Shown here one piece after another: positions 47,704 through 55,835 of a stretch of 64,000 nucleotides of DNA; position 1 is the stretch's first letter; every line of letters begins with the position of its first letter. Source of the stretch: Bifidobacterium hapali (GTDB lineage Bacteria > Actinomycetota > Actinomycetes > Actinomycetales > Bifidobacteriaceae); NCBI RefSeq assembly GCF_002259755.1, contig NZ_MWWY01000026.1, positions 1 through 64,000 on the forward strand, read 5' to 3'. Both the position numbers and the translations under genes were made by a program. Below the pieces are notes generated by a model, which was not told where the DNA came from, made no database searches, and saw nothing but the letters and a program-made list of their open reading frames with translations.

Positions 47704-49767
47704 ATGACCACACCACTTTTTGATACAGTCCTCTTCGGCGGCGACTGGAATCCCGAACAATGGCCAGAAGACACGTGGGAGCATGATATCGAGATGCTCG
47801 AAGACGCGCACATCAACGAGGCCACGATAAACGTGTTCTCGTGGGCGCTACTCCAGCGAGACGAGCACACGTACGACTTCACGACGCTCGACAAGATTGT
47901 CAATCTGCTCGTCAAACATCACTTCAATATCGTGCTCGCTACTGGCACTGCCGCACTGCCCGCGTGGCTCGTGCGTACGCATCCCGAAGTCATTCGCACG
48001 ACGTTCAACAGTCAGCGTCGCGTGTTCGGTGGCCGTCATAACTTCTGCCCGAACTCGACCGTCTTCCGCACGATGTCAACTGCACTCGCTGGCAAGATCG
48101 CCGAACGTTACGCTGGAACGCCCGGATTGGTCGCATGGCATATCGGCAACGAGTACGGCGGTGGCGGCGGACTGTGCTACTGCGATCATTGCGCCGCAGC
48201 GTTCCGCACATGGCTGCGCGCGAAATATGGCACGATCGACGCGCTCAATTACGCGTGGTGCGCGAATTTCTGGAGTCACACGATCCTCGACTGGGACGAT
48301 ATCATGCCGCCAGTCGAACTCGGTGACGGACTCGGCTCCGACTGGGACCTCAAAAAAGGCGTTATCTCGGGCCTGATGATGGACTATCGTCGCTTCCAAA
48401 GCGAATCGCAACTCGCCTGCTACAAGGGTGAACGCGATGCCGTGCGCGCGCACGACACCGCCACTCCGATCACCACGAATCTCATGGGCACGTTCAAAGA
48501 CATCTACTATTTCGCATGGGGTCGCGAAATGGACGTGGTCAGCTGGGACAACTACCCGGGCATGGGCATGCCGGCGAGCCGTGTGGGCCTCAACCATGAC
48601 CTGATGCGCGGCGTGGGCGGTGGCAAACCGTTCATGCTCATGGAACAGACGCCGAATCAGCAGAACTGGTTCCCGTACTGCAAAGTCAAGCGTCCCGGCG
48701 AAGTTGCTGCGCTCAGCTGGCAAGCGGTCGCGCACGGTGCGGACACGGTCCAGTTCTTCCAAATGCGTCAGTCGATCGGCGGTTGCGAACGGTTCCACGG
48801 CGCAGTCATCGCGCACGACGGTACGGAACAATCGCGCGTATTCCGCGAAACGGCCGCGCTCGGAGCTGCATTGGAACGCGTCGCACCGCAAATCATGGGC
48901 TCGACCGTACGCGCTCGCGTCGCCGTCATGTTCGACTGGGATAGCTACTGGTCGCTCGAAGGTTGCGTTGGTCCGACCGCCGGATTCTCATATCCGGAAG
49001 AAGTACATCGTTTCTATCGCGCGTTTAACAAGCGCGGCATTGCGGTCGACGTGATCGAAAGTACGACGCCAGCCGATCAGCTTGCGCAGTATGCGATTGT
49101 CGTCGCGCCTGCGTTGATGGTGATCAAGCCGGGCGTTGCGGACGCGGTTGAGTCGTATGTGCGCGGCGGCGGACGGTTCATCACCGGATACATGAGCGCC
49201 GTACACGACGAACATGATCTCGTGATTCCGGGCGGCTACCCCGGACCGTTGCGCGCGCTTGCCGGCGTGTGGGCTGAAGAAATCGATGCTATCGCACCGG
49301 GTGAGACGATTCCGGTCGAGTTCTGCGGCGATGCCAAGTGCGACGCACTGCGGCAGGCATCCGGCGAAATCGTGGCAAGCATCATGCATCTCGAAGGCGC
49401 CCGTGCGCTCGCGATCTACGGTGGTGACGAATTCTACGCAGGTACGCCAGCCGTCAGCGTGCATGCGGTCGGCGACGGCGAATGCTACTACGTCGGCACG
49501 CCGCTTGACGAGGCTGGCATGGATGCGTTCGCTGAGCCGATCATCGCTGCGGCTGGACTGACCACACACGATCTGCCGGACGGTGTCGAGTTTGCCGAAC
49601 GCACGAGCGACGACGGCCGCACGTTCACGTTCGTCATGAATCTGACTGATCGCGAACAGCGAGTAGTCGTGCCGGAACTCGCCGGTCATAATGATCTACT
49701 CAGCGGCAGCGTACTCAGCAGTGAACTGACGTTCGCTCCATATCAGATCGTGATTGTCGAACGATAA
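47704..49767 (+). CDS. Glycoside hydrolase family 42, beta-galactosidase
   Basis: This encodes 687 residues; AAAGGA six bases before ATG 47704. The barrel contains GGDWNPEQWPEDTW, the acid/base Glu in AWHIGNEYGGGGG (about residue 150) and the nucleophile Glu in FMLMEQTPNQQNW (about 315). HNFCPNS and LCYCDHC supply the zinc-cluster Cys ligands of GH42. A trimerisation domain (about 395-600) and a small C-terminal beta domain follow. It is cytosolic. Bifidobacterial GH42 enzymes cleave galactosides from plant and host glycans (known); here removal of beta-galactose from xyloglucan side chains after GH29 is proposed. Confidence 0.95.
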   Translation: MTTPLFDTVLFGGDWNPEQWPEDTWEHDIEMLEDAHINEATINVFSWALLQRDEHTYDFTTLDKIVNLLVKHHFNIVLATGTAALPAWLVRTHPEVIRTTFNSQRRVFGGRHNFCPNSTVFRTMSTALAGKIAERYAGTPGLVAWHIGNEYGGGGGLCYCDHCAAAFRTWLRAKYGTIDALNYAWCANFWSHTILDWDDIMPPVELGDGLGSDWDLKKGVISGLMMDYRRFQSESQLACYKGERDAVRAHDTATPITTNLMGTFKDIYYFAWGREMDVVSWDNYPGMGMPASRVGLNHDLMRGVGGGKPFMLMEQTPNQQNWFPYCKVKRPGEVAALSWQAVAHGADTVQFFQMRQSIGGCERFHGAVIAHDGTEQSRVFRETAALGAALERVAPQIMGSTVRARVAVMFDWDSYWSLEGCVGPTAGFSYPEEVHRFYRAFNKRGIAVDVIESTTPADQLAQYAIVVAPALMVIKPGVADAVESYVRGGGRFITGYMSAVHDEHDLVIPGGYPGPLRALAGVWAEEIDAIAPGETIPVEFCGDAKCDALRQASGEIVASIMHLEGARALAIYGGDEFYAGTPAVSVHAVGDGECYYVGTPLDEAGMDAFAEPIIAAAGLTTHDLPDGVEFAERTSDDGRTFTFVMNLTDREQRVVVPELAGHNDLLSGSVLSSELTFAPYQIVIVER

Positions 49768-49862
49768 GTTAGTCGAACGCCACGGCGACCAGTGTCTGGC
49801 GTAAGCTGGTCGCCATTCGACGTGCGGTGTTGTTTGTGGTGGTGACGATAAGGAGGAAAACC

Positions 49863-50786
49863 ATGAGCGGCGTCCAACGAATCTTGACGTTTGAAGTCGG
49901 GTTTAATTTTACCCGATATATGCAGATGACGAACGGTGTCATGGGAGTGCCGTCGTCCATCGCGACACCGTCGGCAAGTTACGATGATTTTCTGCAGGCG
50001 CTAGTTAAGATTGTTCGCCAGCAAACCGAGCCGATTGACGGTATTGCGTTCAGCGTGCCGGGATTCGTCAACGTTGATCAGCAGTTTGCAACCGCATCCG
50101 GACGACTTGCGCCTATCTCACATCATCGTCTTGGTGACGATATTAACGCCGCGCTCGGCACGTCGATTCCTACATGGATGGAAAATGATGCAAACTGCGT
50201 GGCGATCGCGGAGAAAAACCGTGGTAACGCGCGTAAATACGATGATTTCGTAGTCATTACGATCACCGATACCGGTATGGGCGGCGCGATTGTCATCGAC
50301 GGAAAACTCCACCGCGGTCGTGCATGGCGTGCCGGTGAGTTCGGCATGATCGCCAGTAATTATGAAACTGGTGGCTGGAAAACGTTACACGAATATACTG
50401 GTATGACATCTCTCGCGACGAGATACGCTGAGCGATTCCATGTGCCTGCGGACAGCGTAGTGCCGTCGAGCTTGCTGCGGCGCATTGATGAGCCGGAAAT
50501 TCGCCCGCTCGTGGAGGATTGGGCGGAATATATTGCGATCGCGATTTTCAACGTGATCGCGGTAATGGATCCGCAGTGTGTGTTGCTCGGCGGTTTGATT
50601 AGTCAGGAGACTGATTTCATTGCGCTGATTCGGCAGGCGCTTGAACGGCATCCGTCGTGGAAGGATTTCCGTACACCGATTACGCGCTGCCGGTACGCAA
50701 ACGTGTCCGCCTTCTACGGTGCATACGATGCGTTCATGGCCGAACGCGGGGCGAGTATCTCTGGTAGTGATGCGCTTGCTGCGTAG
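49863..50786 (+). CDS. ROK-family protein (atypical sugar kinase or sensor)
   Basis: This encodes 307 residues from ATG 49863, AAGGAGG ahead. The actin-like fold is visible: ILTFEVGFNFTRY where most ROK members have D-x-G-G-T, IDGIAFSVPGFVN, WMENDANCVAIAEK with the catalytic Asp (about residue 104), and ITDTGMGGAIVIDG. The zinc motif CxCGxxGC, present in most ROK kinases and repressors, is missing; there is no N-terminal HTH. It could be a glucokinase-like enzyme for the released glucose, or a non-catalytic relative given Glu for Asp in the phosphate loop. It is the last gene of the GH31-GH43-GH42 run and is convergent with the TetR gene. Confidence 0.8.
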   Translation: MSGVQRILTFEVGFNFTRYMQMTNGVMGVPSSIATPSASYDDFLQALVKIVRQQTEPIDGIAFSVPGFVNVDQQFATASGRLAPISHHRLGDDINAALGTSIPTWMENDANCVAIAEKNRGNARKYDDFVVITITDTGMGGAIVIDGKLHRGRAWRAGEFGMIASNYETGGWKTLHEYTGMTSLATRYAERFHVPADSVVPSSLLRRIDEPEIRPLVEDWAEYIAIAIFNVIAVMDPQCVLLGGLISQETDFIALIRQALERHPSWKDFRTPITRCRYANVSAFYGAYDAFMAERGASISGSDALAA

Positions 50787-50812
50787 CTTGTGCTGTAGTC
50801 AATCGTGTCGTG

Positions 50813-51604
50813 CTACTGTCGCCACGCCAGTGTGAGCGGTAACAAGCAGTCGTCGTTGAGCTCACGTTCGCTCGGATCACGGAATCCGTTCCAAATTGTT
50901 TCCGGGAACATCTCGTCAGAAAACGCGAGCCATTCCTCCAACAAGTTTACGGAATGGTCCGCCAGCCAACGATACTGCAGTCCGTCCATCGCGGACATCG
51001 CCAGCGTATACACGTGATAAAACCGCTCTTCATCGTAACTGTCCGGCATAATCCAGTTCATCGAACCGATCTGCTCCCAGTTACGCAGGTGACGGCCGAT
51101 AAAGAAATTGTGTGCAGGGTGCTCAGGATTCAATGCCTCGCCGTTGAGCATCGAAAACAGTTGTACCATCTCCGGTCGCTGCAAGTTGTACAGCACGATA
51201 TTGACGCAGTAACGCGGGAAATAGAACACGCGATGACCGTCCGCATCAGTGACTGCCGCAGTAGCTGCGTTATATTCTTCCGCGTCTTGTGTATCGTAAT
51301 CTTCCGCCAAAATCGCGTACAGTAACTCGTTTTTCGAGTCAATGTAGTGGTAGAGTGCGGCTTCAGTAATGCCTATTTCGTCAGCAATATCCTGCAATGA
51401 CATGCCCCAGAAGCCTTTAGATGCAATGATTTTCGTGGCGGCGCGCATGATCTGCAGATGGCGTTCCTCGGGGCTCATGCGCTTGCGCTTGGTGAACGTG
51501 GTGCCTGACGTGGTGTCGCGCACCGTGGCGTGTTCCGTGGTGCGCGAGGCTGCTGGCCAGCTGGCCTCGTCGTTTAGGAACCGTTCCCATGCTGCGACGG
51601 TCAT
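50813..51604 (-). CDS. TetR-family regulator of the oligosaccharide block
   Basis: This encodes 263 residues from ATG 51604: AGGAGG is eight bases upstream, while the GTG at 51610 is too close. A 45-residue N-terminal arm precedes the HTH (about residues 60-85, SLQDIADEIGITEAALYHYI), with DSKNELLYAIL after it as is usual. The C-terminal domain is longer than average and rich in aromatic residues (HRVFYFPRYCVN, MNWIMPDSYDEERFYHVY), fitting a bulky ligand. Upstream lies GTTAATTAT-AACTCT-ATAAATAAG (51655-51678), a copy of the palindrome found in front of the importer, GH31 and esterase genes, so this protein is the best candidate for the local repressor. Sugar-responsive TetR regulators are less common than LacI in bifidobacteria. 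Confidence 0.87.
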   Translation of the reverse strand: MTVAAWERFLNDEASWPAASRTTEHATVRDTTSGTTFTKRKRMSPEERHLQIMRAATKIIASKGFWGMSLQDIADEIGITEAALYHYIDSKNELLYAILAEDYDTQDAEEYNAATAAVTDADGHRVFYFPRYCVNIVLYNLQRPEMVQLFSMLNGEALNPEHPAHNFFIGRHLRNWEQIGSMNWIMPDSYDEERFYHVYTLAMSAMDGLQYRWLADHSVNLLEEWLAFSDEMFPETIWNGFRDPSERELNDDCLLPLTLAWRQ

Positions 51605-51654
51605 GACCACATCCTCCTTATGTTGACGGAGTGCGCGATTGGTGTCGTGCTTTC

Positions 51655-51678
51655 GTTAATTATAACTCTATAAATAAG
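51655..51678 (-). promoter_or_regulatory. TetR operator in its own promoter
   Basis: GTTAATTAT-AACTCT-ATAAATAAG; on the minus strand it contains TATAAT, a likely -10, so binding would block the promoter. Confidence 0.75.
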
Positions 51679-51704
51679 GCTATGATTCCGGGCGTGTTGC
51701 GCGA

Positions 51705-51845
51705 GTGGAGGCCGTAACTCAATGGTGGGGTGCGGATAGTGCTCAGTTACGGTCGTTTGGAGGGGCTGTGGAGGCCGTAACTCAATGGTGGGGTGCGGAT
51801 AGTGCTGAGTTACGGCCGTTTGGAGGGGCTGTGGAGGCCGTAACT
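51705..51845. repeat. 63-bp tandem repeat, GGCCGTAACTCA hairpins
   Basis: Two full units (51705-51767, 51768-51830) and the first 15 bases of a third. Each unit contains GGCCGTAACTCA and TGAGTTACGGCC-type arms (first unit has one mismatch). The units differ at only two positions. They lie between the 3' end of the esterase gene and the TetR promoter. The stem resembles the fhs terminator. Confidence 0.85.
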
Positions 51846-51902
51846 GAGCACTGAGGTGCGTGATGGCGCGATGTGTCGGGTGGTATGGTGATACGCCGAC
51901 GG

Positions 51903-52724
51903 CTAGTCGAACAGGCGGCCGAGCCAATCGATGGCTAGACGTGGCCAGACTTGAATGCATGGGAAGATATTGCCTTGGCCGCCCCACGCGGTCTCTTCGG
52001 TGCCGAGCGCGAGGCCGTGGCCGCCTTCAGGGAACAGGTGTGCCTCAATGCTCACGCCAGCTGCCTTGCATGCGGAAATCAGCATTAGCGTATTTTCCAT
52101 CGGTACGCAGTCGTCCGGTACGGTGTGCCAGACGAACACCGGCGGCGTTTTCGAGTCGATATGCTTCTCGATCGACAGCTTGTCAAGCCACGCCTGATCG
52201 TCCTTGCGATCCGGGCCGAGCAATGCGTTGAAACTGCCGCGGTGGGCGAGCGGTCCGGAAGTAATCACCGGATAGCCGAGCATGAGCGCGTTCGGACGTA
52301 CCGCGTCGGGATCGTAGCTATGCGCGACCAGATCGTCGTCGCCAACGCTCGTGGCGAGGTTCGCAGCCAAGTGACCGCCTGCTGAGAAGCCGATCACGGC
52401 CACGCGATCGGGGTTGGTGTGCCAGTCGTCGGCGTGCGCACGAATCAGTCGCATTGCTTCAGCAGCCTCGCACAGTGCAGTCGGATATACGCTCGGCTTG
52501 CACGAGTATCGCAGTACGAATGCGTTATAACCGGCGCCCACGAACTTCAACGCGATTGGCTCGGCTTCGCGGTCAGAGGTCATTTCGTAGCCGCCGCCGG
52601 GGATGACGAGTACGGCCGGGCGACGACGTTGCATGTCGACTTCGGGGGAGTTGTCGATCACATAGCCAACGAAACGCGCCTCGGTGCCGTCAATGCCGGT
52701 GATAGTTTGGTCAATGTACTGCAT
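51903..52724 (-). CDS. Alpha/beta-hydrolase esterase (acetyl-esterase type)
   Basis: This encodes 273 residues from ATG 52724 (AGAGGA seven bases upstream); the frame opens at 52814. It has the oxyanion motif VLVIPGGGYEMTSDRE (about residue 42-57), the nucleophile elbow VIGFSAGGHLAANLA (Ser at about 124), catalytic Asp probably in WHTVPDDCVPM and His in FPEGGHGLAL, the pattern of BD-FAE/Axe-like carbohydrate esterases. It is cytosolic. A TetR operator (52838-52861) lies in its promoter, so it belongs to the oligosaccharide regulon; deacetylation of imported oligosaccharides is the likely task (inference), alongside the SGNH esterase at 38866. Confidence 0.87.
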   Translation of the reverse strand: MQYIDQTITGIDGTEARFVGYVIDNSPEVDMQRRRPAVLVIPGGGYEMTSDREAEPIALKFVGAGYNAFVLRYSCKPSVYPTALCEAAEAMRLIRAHADDWHTNPDRVAVIGFSAGGHLAANLATSVGDDDLVAHSYDPDAVRPNALMLGYPVITSGPLAHRGSFNALLGPDRKDDQAWLDKLSIEKHIDSKTPPVFVWHTVPDDCVPMENTLMLISACKAAGVSIEAHLFPEGGHGLALGTEETAWGGQGNIFPCIQVWPRLAIDWLGRLFD

Positions 52725-52837
52725 GAAACATCCTCTCTGACAACATTCGATATCCGGTTTGTCGATTGGCCGGGATACGAGTACGGCATTCACGATAGCT
52801 GCACCGTTGGTCACTGCTATGCGCTTAAGTCTATCAT

Positions 52838-52861
52838 GTTATTTATAGAGTTATAAATAAG
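52838..52861 (-). promoter_or_regulatory. TetR operator upstream of the esterase gene
   Basis: GTTATTTAT-AGAGTT-ATAAATAAG, 24 bp, 114 bp before the esterase start. It defines the right edge of the regulon; beyond it to 53243 are only palindromic repeats. Confidence 0.8.
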
Positions 52862-53011
52862 AGATAAGTGGGTGTGTTACCTCGTTGCTGAGGACTGTGC
52901 TTCGATGTGTGCGACTGGTTAAAAGGCTTTTTGAAGTTGAGACGAACGGATAGGCGGTGGGAACTGGTTAGGAATGATGGCCGTGAATGGCCGATACTGA
53001 CTGCCCGATAC

Positions 53012-53140
53012 GGTGGGTGGCGGTTTTCTCTCACTGAGAGTGACTCAGTGAGAGAAAACCGCCACCCACCGTTCGAGGTATATAGGTAGTGGCGGAAAAC
53101 GCTCGCTGAGGACATGCTCAGCGAGCGTTTTCCGCCACTA
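53012..53140. repeat. Two long hairpins of the GTGGCGG family
   Basis: Hairpin one (53012-53070) has 27-bp perfect arms beginning GGTGGGTGGCGG; hairpin two (53087-53140) has 24-bp perfect arms beginning TAGTGGCGGAAAACGCTC. A third, weaker inverted motif occurs near 53155-53215 (CAGCGAACGCGG twice). They occupy the esterase-DedA gap (52862-53243), where no gene is seen. Confidence 0.8.
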
Positions 53141-53243
53141 GGGGGGGGGCTGTCAGCGAACGCGGTGGAGGGGCACTGTGATGCTTGTCAGCGAACGCGG
53201 GGCACAGTTGTCAGCGCGCGCATGAGGGTGCTGACGGGAGCTG

Positions 53244-53963
53244 TTACTTGGCGTGCTTGGGAATCACTGGGGAATCCTGATCGCCTGACTCGTTATCGGC
53301 TGGCTTCTTCTTGCCGAACTTGGCTTTGAGCAGACCGACAATCGTTGGAATCAACGATACGGCCAAAATCAGTACGATCACCAGCTCAAAGTGCTTTTGC
53401 ACGGCCGGAATATTACCGAAGAAGTAGCCGAGCAGCGTGAACAGCGACGACCAGACGAAACCACCAAGCATTGAGAACGGGGTGAATCTGCGCCAACGCA
53501 TACCCGAAATGCCAGAGATAAACGGCATAAACGTGCGGATAAACGGGAAGAAACGACCGAGGAACACAGCGAGCGGACCCCACTTTTCGATCATCTTTTC
53601 GGTTTTTTCAATGCGCTCCGGCGTCATGGCTTTCACTTTGCCGGATTCAATGATGCGGCGACCGAAGAAATGACCGATGAAATAGTTGCACTGGTCGCCA
53701 ATAATCGGCGCGCACCACACAACCGGCAATAAATAGTGCAGTGGCAGTGCGACCTGACCTGTGGTTGCGTCGGGCGCGGCAAACACACCAGCCGCGAACA
53801 GTAGCGAATCGCCGGGTAGGAACGGGAAGAAGACCACACCGGTCTCGATGAACACAATGAGGAAAATAAAACCGAGCGTAGGCGCCACGCCCATCGCAAT
53901 CCAGCTTGCGATCGCAGCACGCGGGTCTTTCAGTAGCTCGATGATGAAATTGATAAAACCCAT
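53244..53963 (-). CDS. DedA family membrane protein
   Basis: This encodes 239 residues; AGGA seven bases before ATG 53963. The family core is present: IETGVVFFPFLPGDSLLFAAGVFA (E-T-x4-P-x-P-G-D) near residues 40-63, WCAPIIGDQCNYFIGHFFGRR, and GRFFPFIRTFMPFISGISGM, with R-x-x-P-x-x-R-T as in DedA (VTT domain). Four to five membrane segments are seen, and a Lys-rich cytosolic tail. DedA/DUF368 proteins flip polyprenyl phosphate or other lipids and support membrane homeostasis (family knowledge). Confidence 0.92.
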   Translation of the reverse strand: MGFINFIIELLKDPRAAIASWIAMGVAPTLGFIFLIVFIETGVVFFPFLPGDSLLFAAGVFAAPDATTGQVALPLHYLLPVVWCAPIIGDQCNYFIGHFFGRRIIESGKVKAMTPERIEKTEKMIEKWGPLAVFLGRFFPFIRTFMPFISGISGMRWRRFTPFSMLGGFVWSSLFTLLGYFFGNIPAVQKHFELVIVLILAVSLIPTIVGLLKAKFGKKKPADNESGDQDSPVIPKHAK

Positions 53964-54043
53964 GAAAATCCTGTCAATAACGTTGCGGATGTCACATCAG
54001 TAGTCTTTCAGCACGATACCAGCCACCGTGTAAGAATGCGGCA

Positions 54044-54323
54044 TGGGCATGGACTGTCTGTTTACACACGATGTAGGCATGGACTGTTCATGTGGAAGCG
54101 GAATTGGCTTTTTCATGAACAGTTTATGCCCACATTGCAGTTTGAATTAGACAGAACGGAAGGGGACTGATGTTCCGCCGGAATATCACACAAATAGGTC
54201 CCGAAACGTGATATTCCGGCGGACCTTGTTTGATTTCCGCCGGAATATCACGTTTTGACCCCTGTTTTTGTGATATTCCGGCGGAAGGGAACAGAAGGGG
54301 ACTTGGATTAGACAGTTTATGCC
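54044..54323. repeat. GGCATGGACTGT symmetric repeat, interrupted
   Basis: Arms GGGCATGGACTGTCT (54045) and GGCATGGACTGTTCATG (54076) on the left; CATGAACAGTTTATGCCC (54114-54131) and AGACAGTTTATGCCC (54310-54324) on the right. The second right arm is displaced by about 160 bp because another repeat (54155-54306) sits in the element. Removing it restores an offset of about 31 bp on each side. Confidence 0.7.
54155..54306. repeat. TTCCGCCGGAATATCACG repeat inserted in another repeat
   Basis: Alternating TTCCGCCGGAATATCAC and GTGATATTCCGGCGGA arms (two pairs), bordered by AACGGAAGGGGACT and AACAGAAGGGGACT. The 9-bp ATTAGACAG is present on both sides (54146-54154 and 54307-54315), as expected of a target duplication. 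Same family as 18739-19034. Confidence 0.7.
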
Positions 54324-54454
54324 CACGCAAGGCCCACACAAACGTCACTGTCCCGCTGCGTCCCTAAAGATTCATACAGATTCATACCTCTTCTACTGAA
54401 AACTCGCCCCACAACATTCAGTTTCTTCTCAGGAAGTGCGTTAGTCTTGAGGAC

Positions 54455-55822
54455 ATGACGGAACTCAATCATGATCGCGCGCAAGGTGGCGAAGAGCAGC
54501 GACCGCTGTCCGTATCGGCTCGGCTGGGTCGTCTGCAGTTCCATAATTCGGGCAAATTCCGTATTCTGCAACTTGCTGATATCCAAGACGGTCCGAACGT
54601 TGCCAAAGACACGATCAAACTGATCGCAGCCGCGCTCGATGCCGCGCGTCCAGATCTCGTCGTGTTCACTGGCAATCAGATCGCCGGATATGATACTGCG
54701 TTCGCGGCGACGTTCCGCAAACGTCGCTGGACGCCGGCTAAAACGAGTCGACCTGATCAGCTCGACGCAACGCGTGCGCTGGTCCGCAAAGAGATTGCAG
54801 CGTTTCTCAAGCCGCTCGTCGACCGCGGGATTCCGTTCGCGGTCACGTACGGCAATCACGATTTCCAGTGCGGACTTGACAACGCACAGTTAGACTCGAT
54901 CTACCGCGAGTTTCCCGGATGCCTGAACGTTGTGCCGGACGACAGTACTGCTGACAAGTCTGCGGCAGATGACAGCGATATCGTAAAGACAGGAACGATC
55001 GAAGTTGTATCTGAAACCGATCGTACTCAATCCAGCGGCGGCACATACGCGATACCAACTGCACAAGCCGCGCCGATGAGCGGTCTGCCAGATCAGCGCG
55101 TATATCCGTTCGCACCGGGCACGTTCGCGCTGCCGGTCATGGATGTTGATCGTACTCGTACAGTCCTCGCGCTCGTCGTTGCAGATTCCGGCGACTACTC
55201 GCCTGAAGGTGGTTACGCGAGGCCAGATCAGCGCACGCTCAACTTTCTGTACTCGGTACCAGAAATGCTTGGCGCGAAATCGTTGGTATTCCAGCACATG
55301 CCGGTTCCGCAGTACTACGATCTGCTCAAGGTCGCCGAACGCAACGCGCCGGGTGCGATTCAGGGTTACCGCGCGTACGAATCGCAGTATTACGTGCTGG
55401 ATGAATCGAAAACGCAGCCCGGTAGTTACTTGGGCGAGGGAATTAGTTGCCCAGATTACGACGGTCGTGAGTTTGCGATGCTGCGAGACGGCGGTTACTT
55501 CGGTATTGTCGCGGGTCACGATCATCGCAACGGATTCGTCGGCGAGTCTGGCGGTTTGATGATGGTCGCAACACCGACCTGTGGATTTGGCTCGTACGGT
55601 CCCGCGCCGGAACAGCGGGCGGCGCGACTGTTCGAGTTTGATATTCGTCATCCGTACAATCCGCGCACGCAACTGTTGGAATTTGGTGATTTAGTAGGCA
55701 AACCGAGCTCGCGTAAAGCGTATGCGTACGATATTGCGTCGGTGAAAGCCGACAGTGAAGGCATGAACCTGCTCCACAAAAAGACATTGTGGAGCAGGAT
55801 TCGCGCAGCCTTGCGCCGATAA
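54455..55822 (+). CDS. Metallophosphoesterase (calcineurin-like), paralogue 2
   Basis: This encodes 455 residues and is clearly homologous to the product of 11800-13251: ILQLADIQDGPNV, VVFTGNQIAGYD, AVTYGNHDFQCGL, FQHMPVPQYYD, VAGHDHRNGFVG. Motif II is GNQ instead of GDQ, so the aspartate that normally bridges the two metals is Asn. All other metal-binding motifs are intact, so it may still bind metal with altered activity. It lacks the C-terminal membrane helix of paralogue 1 and has an insertion at about residues 165-205. AGGA lies very close to the ATG (one base), so the start is not certain. The substrate is unknown. Confidence 0.8.
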   Translation: MTELNHDRAQGGEEQRPLSVSARLGRLQFHNSGKFRILQLADIQDGPNVAKDTIKLIAAALDAARPDLVVFTGNQIAGYDTAFAATFRKRRWTPAKTSRPDQLDATRALVRKEIAAFLKPLVDRGIPFAVTYGNHDFQCGLDNAQLDSIYREFPGCLNVVPDDSTADKSAADDSDIVKTGTIEVVSETDRTQSSGGTYAIPTAQAAPMSGLPDQRVYPFAPGTFALPVMDVDRTRTVLALVVADSGDYSPEGGYARPDQRTLNFLYSVPEMLGAKSLVFQHMPVPQYYDLLKVAERNAPGAIQGYRAYESQYYVLDESKTQPGSYLGEGISCPDYDGREFAMLRDGGYFGIVAGHDHRNGFVGESGGLMMVATPTCGFGSYGPAPEQRAARLFEFDIRHPYNPRTQLLEFGDLVGKPSSRKAYAYDIASVKADSEGMNLLHKKTLWSRIRAALRR

Positions 55823-55835
55823 GCGTGGAGAAAAC

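Noticed and set aside
51623..51640. TTGACGGAG near the TetR at 50813 as a third site for the TTGAC-N5-GTCAA operator
   Set aside because: Only one half matches; no inverted GTCAA follows at the right distance.
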